Origin: Cellvibrionales bacterium UBA3090
GTDB taxonomy: Bacteria > Pseudomonadota > Gammaproteobacteria > Pseudomonadales > Porticoccaceae
Assembly: GCA_002367235.1 (NCBI GenBank)
Contig: DFBC01000124.1
Span: 1 to 26,980, forward strand
Direction: 5' to 3'
DNA: 26,980 bases
This document shows positions 17,018 through 24,810 of the stretch, one piece after another. Below the pieces are notes generated by a model. That model ran no database searches. It worked only from the letters and a program-made list of their open reading frames with translations, and was not told the origin of the DNA. Each line of letters opens with the position of its first letter. The first letter of the stretch is position 1. A program made the translations under genes and the position numbers.

Positions 17018-17329
17018 TTAAATATAACTATCTTCCCAGGGAATAAAACCTAAGGACTGAAGCTGACTTTCTGAAACAGGCACCTTTATTTTATCGAGCA
17101 CAGCATGAACTTCGATTTGCTCTGCTAATCTTCGGCTGTATAGCCACCCTTTATTCTCACCCCCATGAATAACGATCCGGCTATAATCCAAATCCCCGGG
17201 GAGACCGCCTCTATATTCATCGACATAGACCCAGATTTTTTTATCCAGAAAATAGCTTTCCCACAACTCATCAGCTGCCCAAAATTCATCCAGATGTACA
17301 AAATCCCTCGGCCCCTTTGTTGTAAGCAT
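17018..17329 (-). CDS. Small hypothetical protein, 103 aa
   Basis: I do not recognise a family. The protein is soluble, acidic and rich in aromatic residues, with many Trp, Tyr and Phe (LDEFWAADELWESYF, KKIWVYVDEYRGG). The C-terminal half has short strands (RIVIHGG, GWLYSRR) and a helix (RRLAEQIEVHAVLDKI). No signal peptide or membrane segment is visible. The ATG at 17329 follows a strong GAGGAG with 5-base spacing, so it is very likely translated. It is convergent with the YdjM-like gene and lies downstream of the MocR regulator on the same strand, separated by 143 bases. Confidence 0.7.
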   Translation of the reverse strand: MLTTKGPRDFVHLDEFWAADELWESYFLDKKIWVYVDEYRGGLPGDLDYSRIVIHGGENKGWLYSRRLAEQIEVHAVLDKIKVPVSESQLQSLGFIPWEDSYI

Positions 17330-17472
17330 ATGCTCCTCTAATCCACTAGCAACAATAAAATACAGCGAATCAAACTATCACTTACTGAGTAGCTATTAAC
17401 AGGGACAATAAATCTATTATTACAAGTACAGTTTCACCGCCGTAAAAAGGTAACTGTTAGATAAACAAGGTA

Positions 17473-18885
17473 TTATTGAAAATCTTGAATCAGTTCTTCC
17501 AGGCAAATTAAGGCCGCTTTTCTTTTATCCGTTAACACCTCAGAAAAACTCAAACGCAGATAATTTCGATATTTATTTTGCGGGCTAAACAAGGGCCCGG
17601 GGGTTATCGCAATGCCCTTTTTCTGGGCTTTTTCATAAAGCTTTATGGTATCGACATTACTGGGTAACTCTGCCCATAAGGAGAGGCCGCCGCTGGGAGA
17701 AGAACAGCTCTGCACCGATAACAAATGGTCTTTAATAGCACTCTGCCACTGTATGGATTGCACTTCCAATTCACGGCGTTTCTTTTTGATATATCGCTCG
17801 TAACTTCCTTGATCTAAATACATCGCCACCCCTTTTTGCAACGTAACACCTGTAGAAATGGAGGTGACGATCTTTAGCCGCTTGGATTTTTGAATTAATT
17901 TTCCCGGTAATATCCATCCCAGCCGAAGGTCTCTCGATAAGGTTTTTGAAAAAGACGAGCAAAGAATAACGGTGCCGGTTGTATCAAAAGAATAGATACT
18001 CCGCGGCTTGTTCAAGCCAAAATACAAATCCCTGTAAACATCATCCTCAATTATCACGATGTCTTTCTTAATGCAGCATGCCAACAATTGCTTTTTGCTA
18101 TGCTCTGGCATAGCTGCACCCGTGGGTGTTGAATAATTAGGCGAAACGATCAGCGCTTTAATATCCCATTGATTCACAGCCTGTTGGAATGCCTCGACAT
18201 CAATACCGGTAGAAGATGAACTCGGCATTTCAATCACTTTTCGGTTTAGGGCTTCCAGTAATTGAATGGCACCATAAAAACCGGGTGACTCAATGGCCAC
18301 AATATCCCCCGACTCTGTGGAGGCCATCAGGGCAAGCAGCAGTGAGTGCTGGCAGCCATGGGTGATGACTATCTCTTCAGGGGAAACATCACGCTGTGAA
18401 TGGAACATGCGCGATGCAAGCTGTTGCCGTAATGCCAAGTAACCTAAGGGCTCGTCATAATAATGCTGCTCTATTTCTTTTTCCCTTCTCTGTGCCCGGG
18501 AAAGGCATTGCCGCAACTCCACATTACCGGCCTGTTGATCCACCTTGGGAAGTAAATCAAAGGATGCGGCCTTTTCCATAATATCCATAATGATCTGGCT
18601 GGTTGAAACAAGAGCGGGCTTTACCGTCGGCTGGCTGGTTTCCGGGTGCCTTAACTTAAAATCATCCTTTTTGTGCAGGCAGACAAAAAAACCGGATTTG
18701 GGCCTGGATTCAATCAGCCCTTTCGCTTCAAGCTGGCTGTAGGCCGTAATCACCGTTGTTTTGGACACCGCTTGAATACGGGAAAGCGACCTTATAGACG
18801 GCATTTTGGTACCGGCAGGTAGTACGCCATCTTTGATTTCCCTGGTGAAATGATCTACTAGCCTTTGGTATTGATAATCACTCAC
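17473..18885 (-). CDS. MocR-type regulator: GntR winged helix fused to a PLP aminotransferase-like domain
   Basis: The 470-residue DNA-binding protein has an N-terminal GntR-type winged helix-turn-helix (about 1-75, with KMPSIRSLSRIQAVSKTTV and SRPKSGFFV) joined to a class I aminotransferase-like domain (about 110-470). The pyridoxal-phosphate lysine is Lys314 in SSFSKTLSRD; SPNYSTPTG and EDDVYRDLYF are also typical. Relatives sense amino acids or vitamin B6 forms (GabR, PdxR, TauR). The start is GTG at 18885; the next methionine would lose most of the winged helix. It is divergent from a small membrane-protein gene, and the shared region contains repeated CTGTA motifs, which makes that gene and itself the likely targets. 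Effector unknown. Confidence 0.92.
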   Translation of the reverse strand: MSDYQYQRLVDHFTREIKDGVLPAGTKMPSIRSLSRIQAVSKTTVITAYSQLEAKGLIESRPKSGFFVCLHKKDDFKLRHPETSQPTVKPALVSTSQIIMDIMEKAASFDLLPKVDQQAGNVELRQCLSRAQRREKEIEQHYYDEPLGYLALRQQLASRMFHSQRDVSPEEIVITHGCQHSLLLALMASTESGDIVAIESPGFYGAIQLLEALNRKVIEMPSSSSTGIDVEAFQQAVNQWDIKALIVSPNYSTPTGAAMPEHSKKQLLACCIKKDIVIIEDDVYRDLYFGLNKPRSIYSFDTTGTVILCSSFSKTLSRDLRLGWILPGKLIQKSKRLKIVTSISTGVTLQKGVAMYLDQGSYERYIKKKRRELEVQSIQWQSAIKDHLLSVQSCSSPSGGLSLWAELPSNVDTIKLYEKAQKKGIAITPGPLFSPQNKYRNYLRLSFSEVLTDKRKAALICLEELIQDFQ

Positions 18886-18904
18886 AATAAACAGTTACTC
18901 TTTG

Positions 18905-18963
18905 GGTACAGCACCATGACAGCCACAACTGTACCTTAAAAAAGTATTTTTCTGTATCTGTAT
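18905..18963. promoter_or_regulatory. Putative operator with repeated CTGTA motifs
   Basis: Between the divergent MocR-type gene and the small membrane-protein gene lie an inverted pair, GGTACAG (18905-18911) and CTGTACC (18929-18935), spaced by 17 bases, and a tandem direct pair of CTGTAT (18952-18957 and 18958-18963). Known MocR regulators bind repeats in divergent promoter regions, so this is the natural candidate site. A TATACT at 18961-18966 could be a -10 for the plus-strand gene, which would place the operator over the promoter. Confidence 0.45.
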
Positions 18964-19019
18964 ACTTTGCAGTAGTTACGCTAGAGTTTACAGCTAGCCT
19001 TACTGGAGTGTTGCCCACC

Positions 19020-19304
19020 ATGACCACAAATAACGAACAGCAAAATATTGAGTACGATGCGCACCCCGTCTTCAAAACGGTTGAAGACAAACCCAACAAG
19101 CAGAACCTCAGTTTTCTGGAGATTATCGCCCAGGCATTTTGCCTGCTCTTTCAACTGCAACGAGGCAAGGGTCTAAAACGAGCCACAGACCTGCTGGAAG
19201 ACAACCCAAAGTCGATTATCCTGGCGGGGATTCTCTCGATGATCTTTTTTTTCTCGTTTTGTTTTATTGCGTCTCAACTGGCAATCAAGTATTTGACGCA
19301 GTGA
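19020..19304 (+). CDS. Small single-span membrane protein, 94 aa, unknown
   Basis: No family is recognised. The first 30 residues are hydrophilic, followed by an amphipathic stretch (SFLEIIAQAFCLLFQLQRG, 31-49) and one clear C-terminal membrane helix at about 65-88 (IILAGILSMIFFFSFCFIA). The tail is four residues long. I chose the ATG at 19020, after TGGAG; an in-frame GTG at 19008 would overlap that ribosome site. It is divergent from the MocR-type regulator, and such neighbours are often its target. A membrane role, such as an accessory to a transporter, is only a guess. Confidence 0.7.
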   Translation: MTTNNEQQNIEYDAHPVFKTVEDKPNKQNLSFLEIIAQAFCLLFQLQRGKGLKRATDLLEDNPKSIILAGILSMIFFFSFCFIASQLAIKYLTQ

Positions 19305-19360
19305 TCCTGCCACCTATTACCCCTACCTGAGCCATAAAATTTAAATATAGCTATTATTTA

Positions 19361-19389
19361 TTGAACACATAAAAACATATCAATAGAAG
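19361..19389 (+). promoter_or_regulatory. Candidate sigma-70 promoter of the diheme peroxidase gene
   Basis: TTGAAC (19361-19366) and TAGAAG (19384-19389), spaced by 17 bases, lie in an AT-rich stretch upstream of the peroxidase gene. Each hexamer matches four of six consensus bases. It is about 50 bases upstream of the start codon. Confidence 0.35.
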
Positions 19390-19440
19390 CTATCCACTGC
19401 CTCCGCTACATTAGCCGCCGCTCACTATAAGGAGACAGAA

Positions 19441-20439
19441 ATGTCATTGAGAAACATCATATCTTCAGTTCCCACGCTCACTTTTTTTCTGGGTGTTCTT
19501 CTATTCAATCATGCATCGGCAGATACACTTCAGACACAGGCACAATCACTGTTTAAGCCGCTACCAGAACAGATGCCAGGCGCAGAAAATGACTCTGACG
19601 CATTGATTTCTCTGGGTAACAAGTTGTATCACGACCCTCGTCTTTCCATTAACGACAATCAATCCTGTGCCAGCTGCCACAACGTGATGACGGGTGGCGA
19701 TGATGGTGAAGTAACGTCACCTGGCGCCAAAGGCGGACGCGGCGGTCGCAATGCCCCGACCGTATTGAATGCGGGACTTCAGTTTAAGCAATTCTGGGAT
19801 GGTCGTGCTGCCGATCTTATCGAACAGGCTAAGGGCCCCATTCTCAATCCGATCGAAATGGGTATGCCAAACCCCGACACCGTCGTTAAAAAACTATCGG
19901 CAACGGAATACCCCGAGCTGTTTGAGCAAACACTGGGAAAAGACAGTCTGAACTACGACAATATCGCCCTGGCCATTGCCGCCTTCGAACGCACATTGAT
20001 TACCCGTGACCGCTTTGATAATTACCTGAAAGGCGACAATCATGCACTCAATGACGCAGAAAAACGCGGGCTGAAAAGTTTCATAAATAATGGCTGTGCC
20101 GGTTGTCATAGCGGTGCCCTGCTCGGTGGACAAACCTACCAAAAACTGGGGGTAGTGAAGCCCTACGAAAACAAGGCTGATATCGGCCTGGCGCAAGTGA
20201 CGGGCGACGACAACCACAACTTTTGGTTTAAGGTGCCGATGCTGCGAAATATTGCATTGACTGCACCCTACTTCCATGACGGCCATGTGGCCACACTGGA
20301 AGAAGCGGTACAAACCATGGCAGAACTGCAATTGGGTAAAACACTAAATGCTCAAGAAACCAGTGACATTACCGCGTTTCTGAACAGTCTCAGCGACACG
20401 AGGTCTATCACTAAACTATCTATGTCAGACCGCCAATAA
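19441..20439 (+). CDS. Periplasmic diheme cytochrome c peroxidase (CcpA/MauG family)
   Basis: The 332-residue exported protein has a signal peptide, residues 1-27 (hydrophobic core LTFFLGVLLF, likely cleavage after ASA). Two covalent heme c sites are visible: CASCH at 76-80 and CAGCH at 219-223. The family segments NAPTVLNAGL, FWDGRAADL, EMGMPN and FKVPMLRN, with the heme-proximal YFHDGHV, are all present. Family members reduce hydrogen peroxide with electrons from small cytochromes or copper proteins; MauG-like members modify proteins. Length is normal for a bacterial peroxidase. AAGGAG lies just before the ATG. It appears to be a one-gene unit that ends at a strong hairpin shared with the convergent operon. 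Confidence 0.92.
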   Translation: MSLRNIISSVPTLTFFLGVLLFNHASADTLQTQAQSLFKPLPEQMPGAENDSDALISLGNKLYHDPRLSINDNQSCASCHNVMTGGDDGEVTSPGAKGGRGGRNAPTVLNAGLQFKQFWDGRAADLIEQAKGPILNPIEMGMPNPDTVVKKLSATEYPELFEQTLGKDSLNYDNIALAIAAFERTLITRDRFDNYLKGDNHALNDAEKRGLKSFINNGCAGCHSGALLGGQTYQKLGVVKPYENKADIGLAQVTGDDNHNFWFKVPMLRNIALTAPYFHDGHVATLEEAVQTMAELQLGKTLNAQETSDITAFLNSLSDTRSITKLSMSDRQ

Positions 20440-20466
20440 TTCGTCAAAAAAACGTTGATATTGAGT

Positions 20467-20500
20467 TCGGCCACAGCTGGAATTGTTCCGGTGTGGCCGA
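20467..20500. terminator. Strong hairpin between convergent genes, probable terminator
   Basis: TCGGCCACA (20467-20475) pairs perfectly with TGTGGCCGA (20492-20500), and the interior (CTGGAA with TTCCGG around a TTG loop) extends the stem with one bulge and one wobble. It lies between the convergent peroxidase gene and NTF2-like gene. No T-run follows directly on the plus strand; on the minus strand a run of seven T begins about 15 bases after the stem. It may terminate either or both transcripts. Confidence 0.55.
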
Positions 20501-20528
20501 GCCCATAAATGTTCTATTTCCCCCACCA

Positions 20529-21026
20529 CTACAAACCAAGATCAGACAACTCCGGGTGCCCATCCGGCCTCTTTCCTACTGGCCAGTAAAATTTTCGTTC
20601 TGATTCACTGATGGCGAGATCGTTGATGCTGGCAATGCGATGCTGCATCAAACCCCTTTCATTGAATTCCCAATTTTCATTGCCATAGGAGCGGAACCAC
20701 TGCCCTGAATAGTCGTGCCATTCATAGGCAAAACGAACGGCGATACGCGCTGTATCAAAAGCCCACAATTCTTTTATCAACCGGTACTCAAGTTCTCTGA
20801 CCCATTTACGAGTTAAGAACTTGATAATATCCCCACGGCCGTGAATAAATTCCGCGCGATTTCGCCAACGACTGTCTTCCGTGTAAGCAAGGGCAATATG
20901 TTCAGGGTCACAGCTATTCCAGGCATCCTCTGCCAGGCGAACTTTTTCCATGGCTGCCTCCCGATTAAATGGCGGCAGCGGTGGCCGCAACTGGTTCGCT
21001 AACAGCGGGTTTAGCTTTATGTTCAT
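20529..21026 (-). CDS. DUF1348 / NTF2-like (SnoaL-fold) protein
   Basis: The 165-residue cytoplasmic protein has about 20 extra N-terminal residues before the DUF1348 domain, recognisable by AEDAWNSCDPEHIALAYTED, SRWRNRAEF, RKWVRELEY, VRFAYEWHD and YGNENWEF. The fold is a cone-shaped alpha/beta barrel that often binds small hydrophobic molecules or acts as an isomerase or hydratase; DUF1348 has no settled activity. AAAGGAAA upstream of the ATG supports the start. It is the last gene of the operon, 17 bases after the flavin reductase fusion, so a role in the same unknown oxidative pathway is likely. Confidence 0.88.
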   Translation of the reverse strand: MNIKLNPLLANQLRPPLPPFNREAAMEKVRLAEDAWNSCDPEHIALAYTEDSRWRNRAEFIHGRGDIIKFLTRKWVRELEYRLIKELWAFDTARIAVRFAYEWHDYSGQWFRSYGNENWEFNERGLMQHRIASINDLAISESERKFYWPVGKRPDGHPELSDLGL

Positions 21027-21043
21027 GGTAAATTTCCTTTCAA

Positions 21044-22639
21044 TTAAATATCCAACGTTAATTTTTCACCAACAGCACGGGAGACACAGGGGCACATCAG
21101 CTGTGAATCCTGCCTCTCAGCCTCTGTTAGTACGGAATCTCTATGTTCCGGCTCACCGGCCAGTACTTTCACAACACAGGATTTACACTGACCGGTTCGA
21201 CAGCTATATGGCGCAGCCACGCCGGCATCCAACATGGCATCGAGAATGCTTTGATCTGCATTAACCTGAAGGGTTGTTTTGGATCTGGTGAGCTCTACGG
21301 TGATGGGGCGATCATTTACATCGTCTACGGTGGCAAAACGCTCAAAGTGAATACGTTCTGAATGGATATTTAATTCATTGGCCGTCTTTACCACGGCATC
21401 AATCAAACGGCCTGGCCCACAGACATAGATTTCCGCATTGTCTGGCGCGGCCATTAACAATCGGGGAATATCCAGGCGTTCACTCTGCTCCGAACGATAG
21501 AGGAATATCTGTTCGCCAAATTCCCAACCCAGCCGGTCACTAAACGCCATCTCGCGATCACTGCGACCCGCATAATGTAACTCCAGCGGGCAATCCCTGG
21601 CAGCTAATGCCTGAGCCATAGATTTGATGGGTGTAATACCGATGCCCCCGGCAATGAAGACTGCTGGACGGCTATCCGTATGCAGGGGAAAGTAATTATC
21701 GGGCGGATCACAGCGCAAGGTTAGCCCCAGATCAAACTGTTCATAAACGGCCTTTGAACCACCCAAACCATGATCCTCTTTTAATACCGAAATTTCATAT
21801 CTATCCCGTCGCGCCGGGTTAGAACAGATGGAATAATGGCGTATGGCGGTCTCACCATTGGGCAGCAATACCGGAATACGAAGGTGTGAACCCGCTGAGA
21901 TCAATGGAAGTTCACCACCCATTGGATCGCGCAATTCATACGCTCTGATTCTGGGTGTTAACTGACGGATACCTGTAATTTTTAGGGCTAATGGTCCATC
22001 ACCCAGTGCCTTCACGCGGGTCTCAGCAATCGTCTGACGGCCCTCCTCACTTTGCTGCAATTTTAACTGCCGGTTTTCTGCAATCAGCGGTGTTATTAAT
22101 TGATCAATGTAGGACTCGGTATAGCGTGGCGTAATATGCTGAGGACAGTTCCAGTCAAATCCTTCGACATCGATAATAAAACCCCGCTCTACCCGAGCGC
22201 GGTAATCATTGACTTCCAATGTCGCCAGCAGCTGTTCTTGATCCAGCGAAATCTCACGAATTTTTCCCAATAATTTCAGCCGGGTGCGATTTGGATAATC
22301 CATAAAAAACAGCGAGACCCGATTATCCTTGCGGAAATTGCCGGTACTGACGTACTGACGGTTGCCACTAAAATCGGCAAAGCCGATGGTCTTTTCATCC
22401 AGTACACGCATAAACCCCGCAGGACCACCGCGGTGTTGCAGGTAAGGCCAACCGGTTTCGCCGACACTGGCCATATAAAAACTGTCCCGGGCGGCAATAA
22501 ACTCGGCTTCTTGTTCACCCAGCCGATGATTGTAATCATCACCACCATCCATAACGGCATAGCCGGCACGACTTCCCATTTCCCGCTGTACCTCACGAAC
22601 AGATTCAGTAAACGTGATTTCTGAAAATCGATGTCCCAT
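21044..22639 (-). CDS. PNPOx-like domain fused to a flavin reductase and 2Fe-2S ferredoxin
   Basis: The 531-residue cytoplasmic protein has three parts. Residues about 25-180 are a pyridoxamine-phosphate-oxidase-like flavin-binding fold (FYMASVGETGWPYLQHRGGPAGF split across strands, then DYPNRTRLKLLGK). Residues about 215-430 form a ferredoxin-reductase module (IRHYSICSNP for FAD, IAGGIGITPI and YVCGPG for the pyridine nucleotide). The end is a plant-type 2Fe-2S ferredoxin with Cys480, Cys485 and Cys488, and Cys516 or Cys518 as the fourth ligand. This would carry electrons from NAD(P)H through flavin to the iron-sulfur centre. I start it at the ATG at 22639, after AGAGG; 15 further in-frame residues upstream do not look conserved. 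It is third in a four-gene operon. The substrate is unknown. Confidence 0.92.
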   Translation of the reverse strand: MGHRFSEITFTESVREVQREMGSRAGYAVMDGGDDYNHRLGEQEAEFIAARDSFYMASVGETGWPYLQHRGGPAGFMRVLDEKTIGFADFSGNRQYVSTGNFRKDNRVSLFFMDYPNRTRLKLLGKIREISLDQEQLLATLEVNDYRARVERGFIIDVEGFDWNCPQHITPRYTESYIDQLITPLIAENRQLKLQQSEEGRQTIAETRVKALGDGPLALKITGIRQLTPRIRAYELRDPMGGELPLISAGSHLRIPVLLPNGETAIRHYSICSNPARRDRYEISVLKEDHGLGGSKAVYEQFDLGLTLRCDPPDNYFPLHTDSRPAVFIAGGIGITPIKSMAQALAARDCPLELHYAGRSDREMAFSDRLGWEFGEQIFLYRSEQSERLDIPRLLMAAPDNAEIYVCGPGRLIDAVVKTANELNIHSERIHFERFATVDDVNDRPITVELTRSKTTLQVNADQSILDAMLDAGVAAPYSCRTGQCKSCVVKVLAGEPEHRDSVLTEAERQDSQLMCPCVSRAVGEKLTLDI

Positions 22640-22709
22640 GGTACAAACCTCTGAATAGTTGGTTTTTATGGATAAACAAGACACCCTAGGGAGAATGTTT
22701 TGTAACCGG

Positions 22710-23111
22710 CTACTGACCAGCCCAAATAAACTCCACTCTTATCCCACTGGGATCAAAGCAGATCATATGTTTGGCTGGACCGGTTCCAACGCTCTCTGGT
22801 GAAAACTCGATGTCTACTCCGTTATCCATCAATCTTCGGTAAACTTGATTCAACACAGCTTCATTACTAACTTGCAGTGCTAAGTGGTGCAGGCCAACAT
22901 TTGATTTTCGGTTAAACCGTACCGCGGGGGGTTCTTTAATCGCCCAAAGAGTCACCATGATCTGTCCATCACTCACAAAAATTGATGGATACTCATCATT
23001 CCTCTTCACCTCTATCCAGCCCAAAATATCAGTAAAAAATGCTGCTGATTTCTCGAGCTCCGATACAGTTAATCCAATGTGATGCGAACCATTTGTCAGT
23101 GGATTTTTCAT
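22710..23111 (-). CDS. Glyoxalase/VOC-fold protein
   Basis: The 133-residue cytoplasmic protein has the two beta-alpha-beta-beta-beta repeats of the vicinal oxygen chelate fold: SHHIGLTVSELEKSAAFF in the first half and LHHLALQVSNEAVLNQVY in the second. Likely metal ligands are the histidine at the start of each repeat and Glu127 in IRVEFIWAG. The family covers glyoxalases, extradiol dioxygenases and resistance proteins; motif reading alone does not pick one. AAGGAG is 6 bases before the ATG. It is the second gene of the operon, 65 bases after the AhpD-like gene. Confidence 0.88.
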   Translation of the reverse strand: MKNPLTNGSHHIGLTVSELEKSAAFFTDILGWIEVKRNDEYPSIFVSDGQIMVTLWAIKEPPAVRFNRKSNVGLHHLALQVSNEAVLNQVYRRLMDNGVDIEFSPESVGTGPAKHMICFDPSGIRVEFIWAGQ

Positions 23112-23176
23112 GATGACTCCTTAAACAAAATGTTGTAATTAATCACTGATAAAGTTGCCGGACGGCTAATCTCCGC

Positions 23177-23722
23177 TTAGGAGGCAAGCTGTAAATCCAC
23201 CGAAGGGAAATCAATCGTCACTCTGCTGGCTTTACCTACAATATTGGTCAGAATGTTCATACCCACGTGGGTGATAATTTCCACAATATCGGCATCGCTG
23301 TAACCGGCATTCCGCACCTCAAGAATTTCTTCCGTGGTCACCTCACCGCTGTGTTCTGCCAGCGCCTTGGCAAACTTAACGGCCACAGCCGCTTTTGCAT
23401 CCTCACTGGTTCCGGCCCGATTGGCATCGACCTCGGCACCACTCAAGCCCGCCTTTCGACCAATCGCGGAGTGCGCAGACAAGCAGTACTGGCAGGCATT
23501 CTGCTGTGCCAGTGCCAGCGCAATGCGCTCACGCGTTTGGGCATCAAGGCTGCCCTCGTTGGCAATACCGTGTAATCCTAAAAAGGCTTTCAGCGCGCTT
23601 GGAGAATTGGCGAAGACCTTAAGAAAATTCGGCACCATACCAAGCTGCGCCTGAATGGCATCCAATAGTGATTTTTGTTCAGCATTCGCTTCACTGTGCT
23701 CAATAACGTTTATTCGACTCAT
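23177..23722 (-). CDS. AhpD-like / carboxymuconolactone decarboxylase family protein
   Basis: The 181-residue cytoplasmic all-helical protein has the alkylhydroperoxidase motif CQYCLSAHS, with Cys77, Cys80 and His84, as in peroxidase-related AhpD proteins. The flanking segment LDAQTRERIALALAQQNA and the later GYSDADIVEIITHVGMN are family hallmarks. It probably reduces an organic peroxide or protects against one. It is the first gene of the four-gene operon and lies opposite the LysR gene. AGGAGA stands before the ATG. The gene is probably controlled by that LysR protein. Confidence 0.9.
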   Translation of the reverse strand: MSRINVIEHSEANAEQKSLLDAIQAQLGMVPNFLKVFANSPSALKAFLGLHGIANEGSLDAQTRERIALALAQQNACQYCLSAHSAIGRKAGLSGAEVDANRAGTSEDAKAAVAVKFAKALAEHSGEVTTEEILEVRNAGYSDADIVEIITHVGMNILTNIVGKASRVTIDFPSVDLQLAS

Positions 23723-23846
23723 GTCATCTCTCCTGAAGAGTGTCGTTTCACTAACATTTGTTTTTCCGCCACCACACTGATGTGCGGGACTGACTACAGA
23801 TTGCCAAACACCACTTGATTAAAGAATACCCATAAAAGACAATTGA

Positions 23847-23867
23847 TTATTCCTATAAATGGAACAA
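23847..23867. promoter_or_regulatory. LysR-type binding dyad (T-N11-A)
   Basis: TTATTCC (23847-23853) and GGAACAA (23861-23867) form an inverted repeat with one mismatch and a 7-base spacer, and contain TCC-N7-GGA, which fits the T-N11-A pattern bound by LysR regulators. It lies 28 bases before the LysR start codon, in the divergent region shared with the AhpD-like operon, where autoregulatory LysR sites normally sit. Confidence 0.55.
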
Positions 23868-23895
23868 TAAAAAGAACGTAACGGGCAGAGAAAAT

Positions 23896-24810
23896 ATGGA
23901 CCGACTACATATGATGAATGTCTTTGTCGCCGTGGCGGAGGAACAGGGTTTTGCTGCGGCAGCACGACGATTGACCATGTCTCCACCCGCCGTGACAAGG
24001 GCCATTGCTTCGCTTGAAGACCATCTAAAGGTGAAACTGCTCAATCGCACCACCCGCCATGTTCGAACCACGGAGGCTGGGCAGCGATACCTTGAGGATG
24101 CCCGGCAAATACTGGCAGCGGCAGATGCCGCCGATGAAGCCGCGGCAGGCATCAACGCAGAACCCAGGGGACACCTTGCCGTCACGGCACCAATATTATT
24201 CGGCCGTATATTTGTACTGCCGGGTATTCTTGATTACCTGTCCCGCTACCCTGAAACAGAGATCTCAGCCCAATTTCTGGATCGCAACGTCAGCTTGCTG
24301 GAAGAAGGTATTGATGTCGGTATCCGTATTGGCGAACTGCCAGATTCCAGTATGCGCGCCATTCCTGTGGGCAAGGTGCGCCTGGTGCTCTGTGGTTCTC
24401 CTGAATACCTGAAACAACATGGGCTACCCCAACAACCCGAGGATTTACACCATCATTCAGTGATAGCTTCCAGCGCGGGGGACCATGCCATTCACTGGCG
24501 GTTTAATCGTTCTGGGAACGGAAGAACCGCTGAGGAAACATCCCTGAGCATCAAGCCACGCCTCACCGTCACCACCAATGATGCCGCCATTGACGCAGCC
24601 GTTAGCGGATTTGGTCTAACTCGTTTACTGTCCTATCAGATAGCACCCCAGCTTGCCTCCGGAGCACTCAAAGTGATTCTCAGTGATTATGAACCGGCGC
24701 CCAAGCCCATCCATATCGTCCACAGGGAAGGTCGTTATACGTCAACCCGGGTCAGGGCATTTATTGATTTAATGGCAGAAAAATTACGATCAAATGCTGC
24801 GCTGAATTAA
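23896..24810 (+). CDS. LysR-family transcriptional regulator
   Basis: The 304-residue protein has an N-terminal winged helix-turn-helix (about 1-62, with FAAAARRLTMSPPAVTRAIA and LEDHLKVKLLNRTTR) and a substrate-binding domain of the periplasmic-binding-protein type (about 90-300, with GHLAVTAPILFGRIFV and VDVGIRIGEL-like IDVGIRIGEL). It looks like the common CrgA-like subgroup. It is divergent from the AhpD/VOC/flavin-reductase/NTF2 operon, with a LysR-type dyad between them, so it probably controls that operon and itself. Its inducer is unknown. Its stop codon overlaps that of the convergent RsuA-like gene. Confidence 0.93.
   Translation: MDRLHMMNVFVAVAEEQGFAAAARRLTMSPPAVTRAIASLEDHLKVKLLNRTTRHVRTTEAGQRYLEDARQILAAADAADEAAAGINAEPRGHLAVTAPILFGRIFVLPGILDYLSRYPETEISAQFLDRNVSLLEEGIDVGIRIGELPDSSMRAIPVGKVRLVLCGSPEYLKQHGLPQQPEDLHHHSVIASSAGDHAIHWRFNRSGNGRTAEETSLSIKPRLTVTTNDAAIDAAVSGFGLTRLLSYQIAPQLASGALKVILSDYEPAPKPIHIVHREGRYTSTRVRAFIDLMAEKLRSNAALN

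Noticed and set aside
19357..19386. TTGAA...ATCAA as an FNR box before the peroxidase gene
   Set aside because: The half-sites are far more than 4 bases apart, so the FNR pattern is not met.
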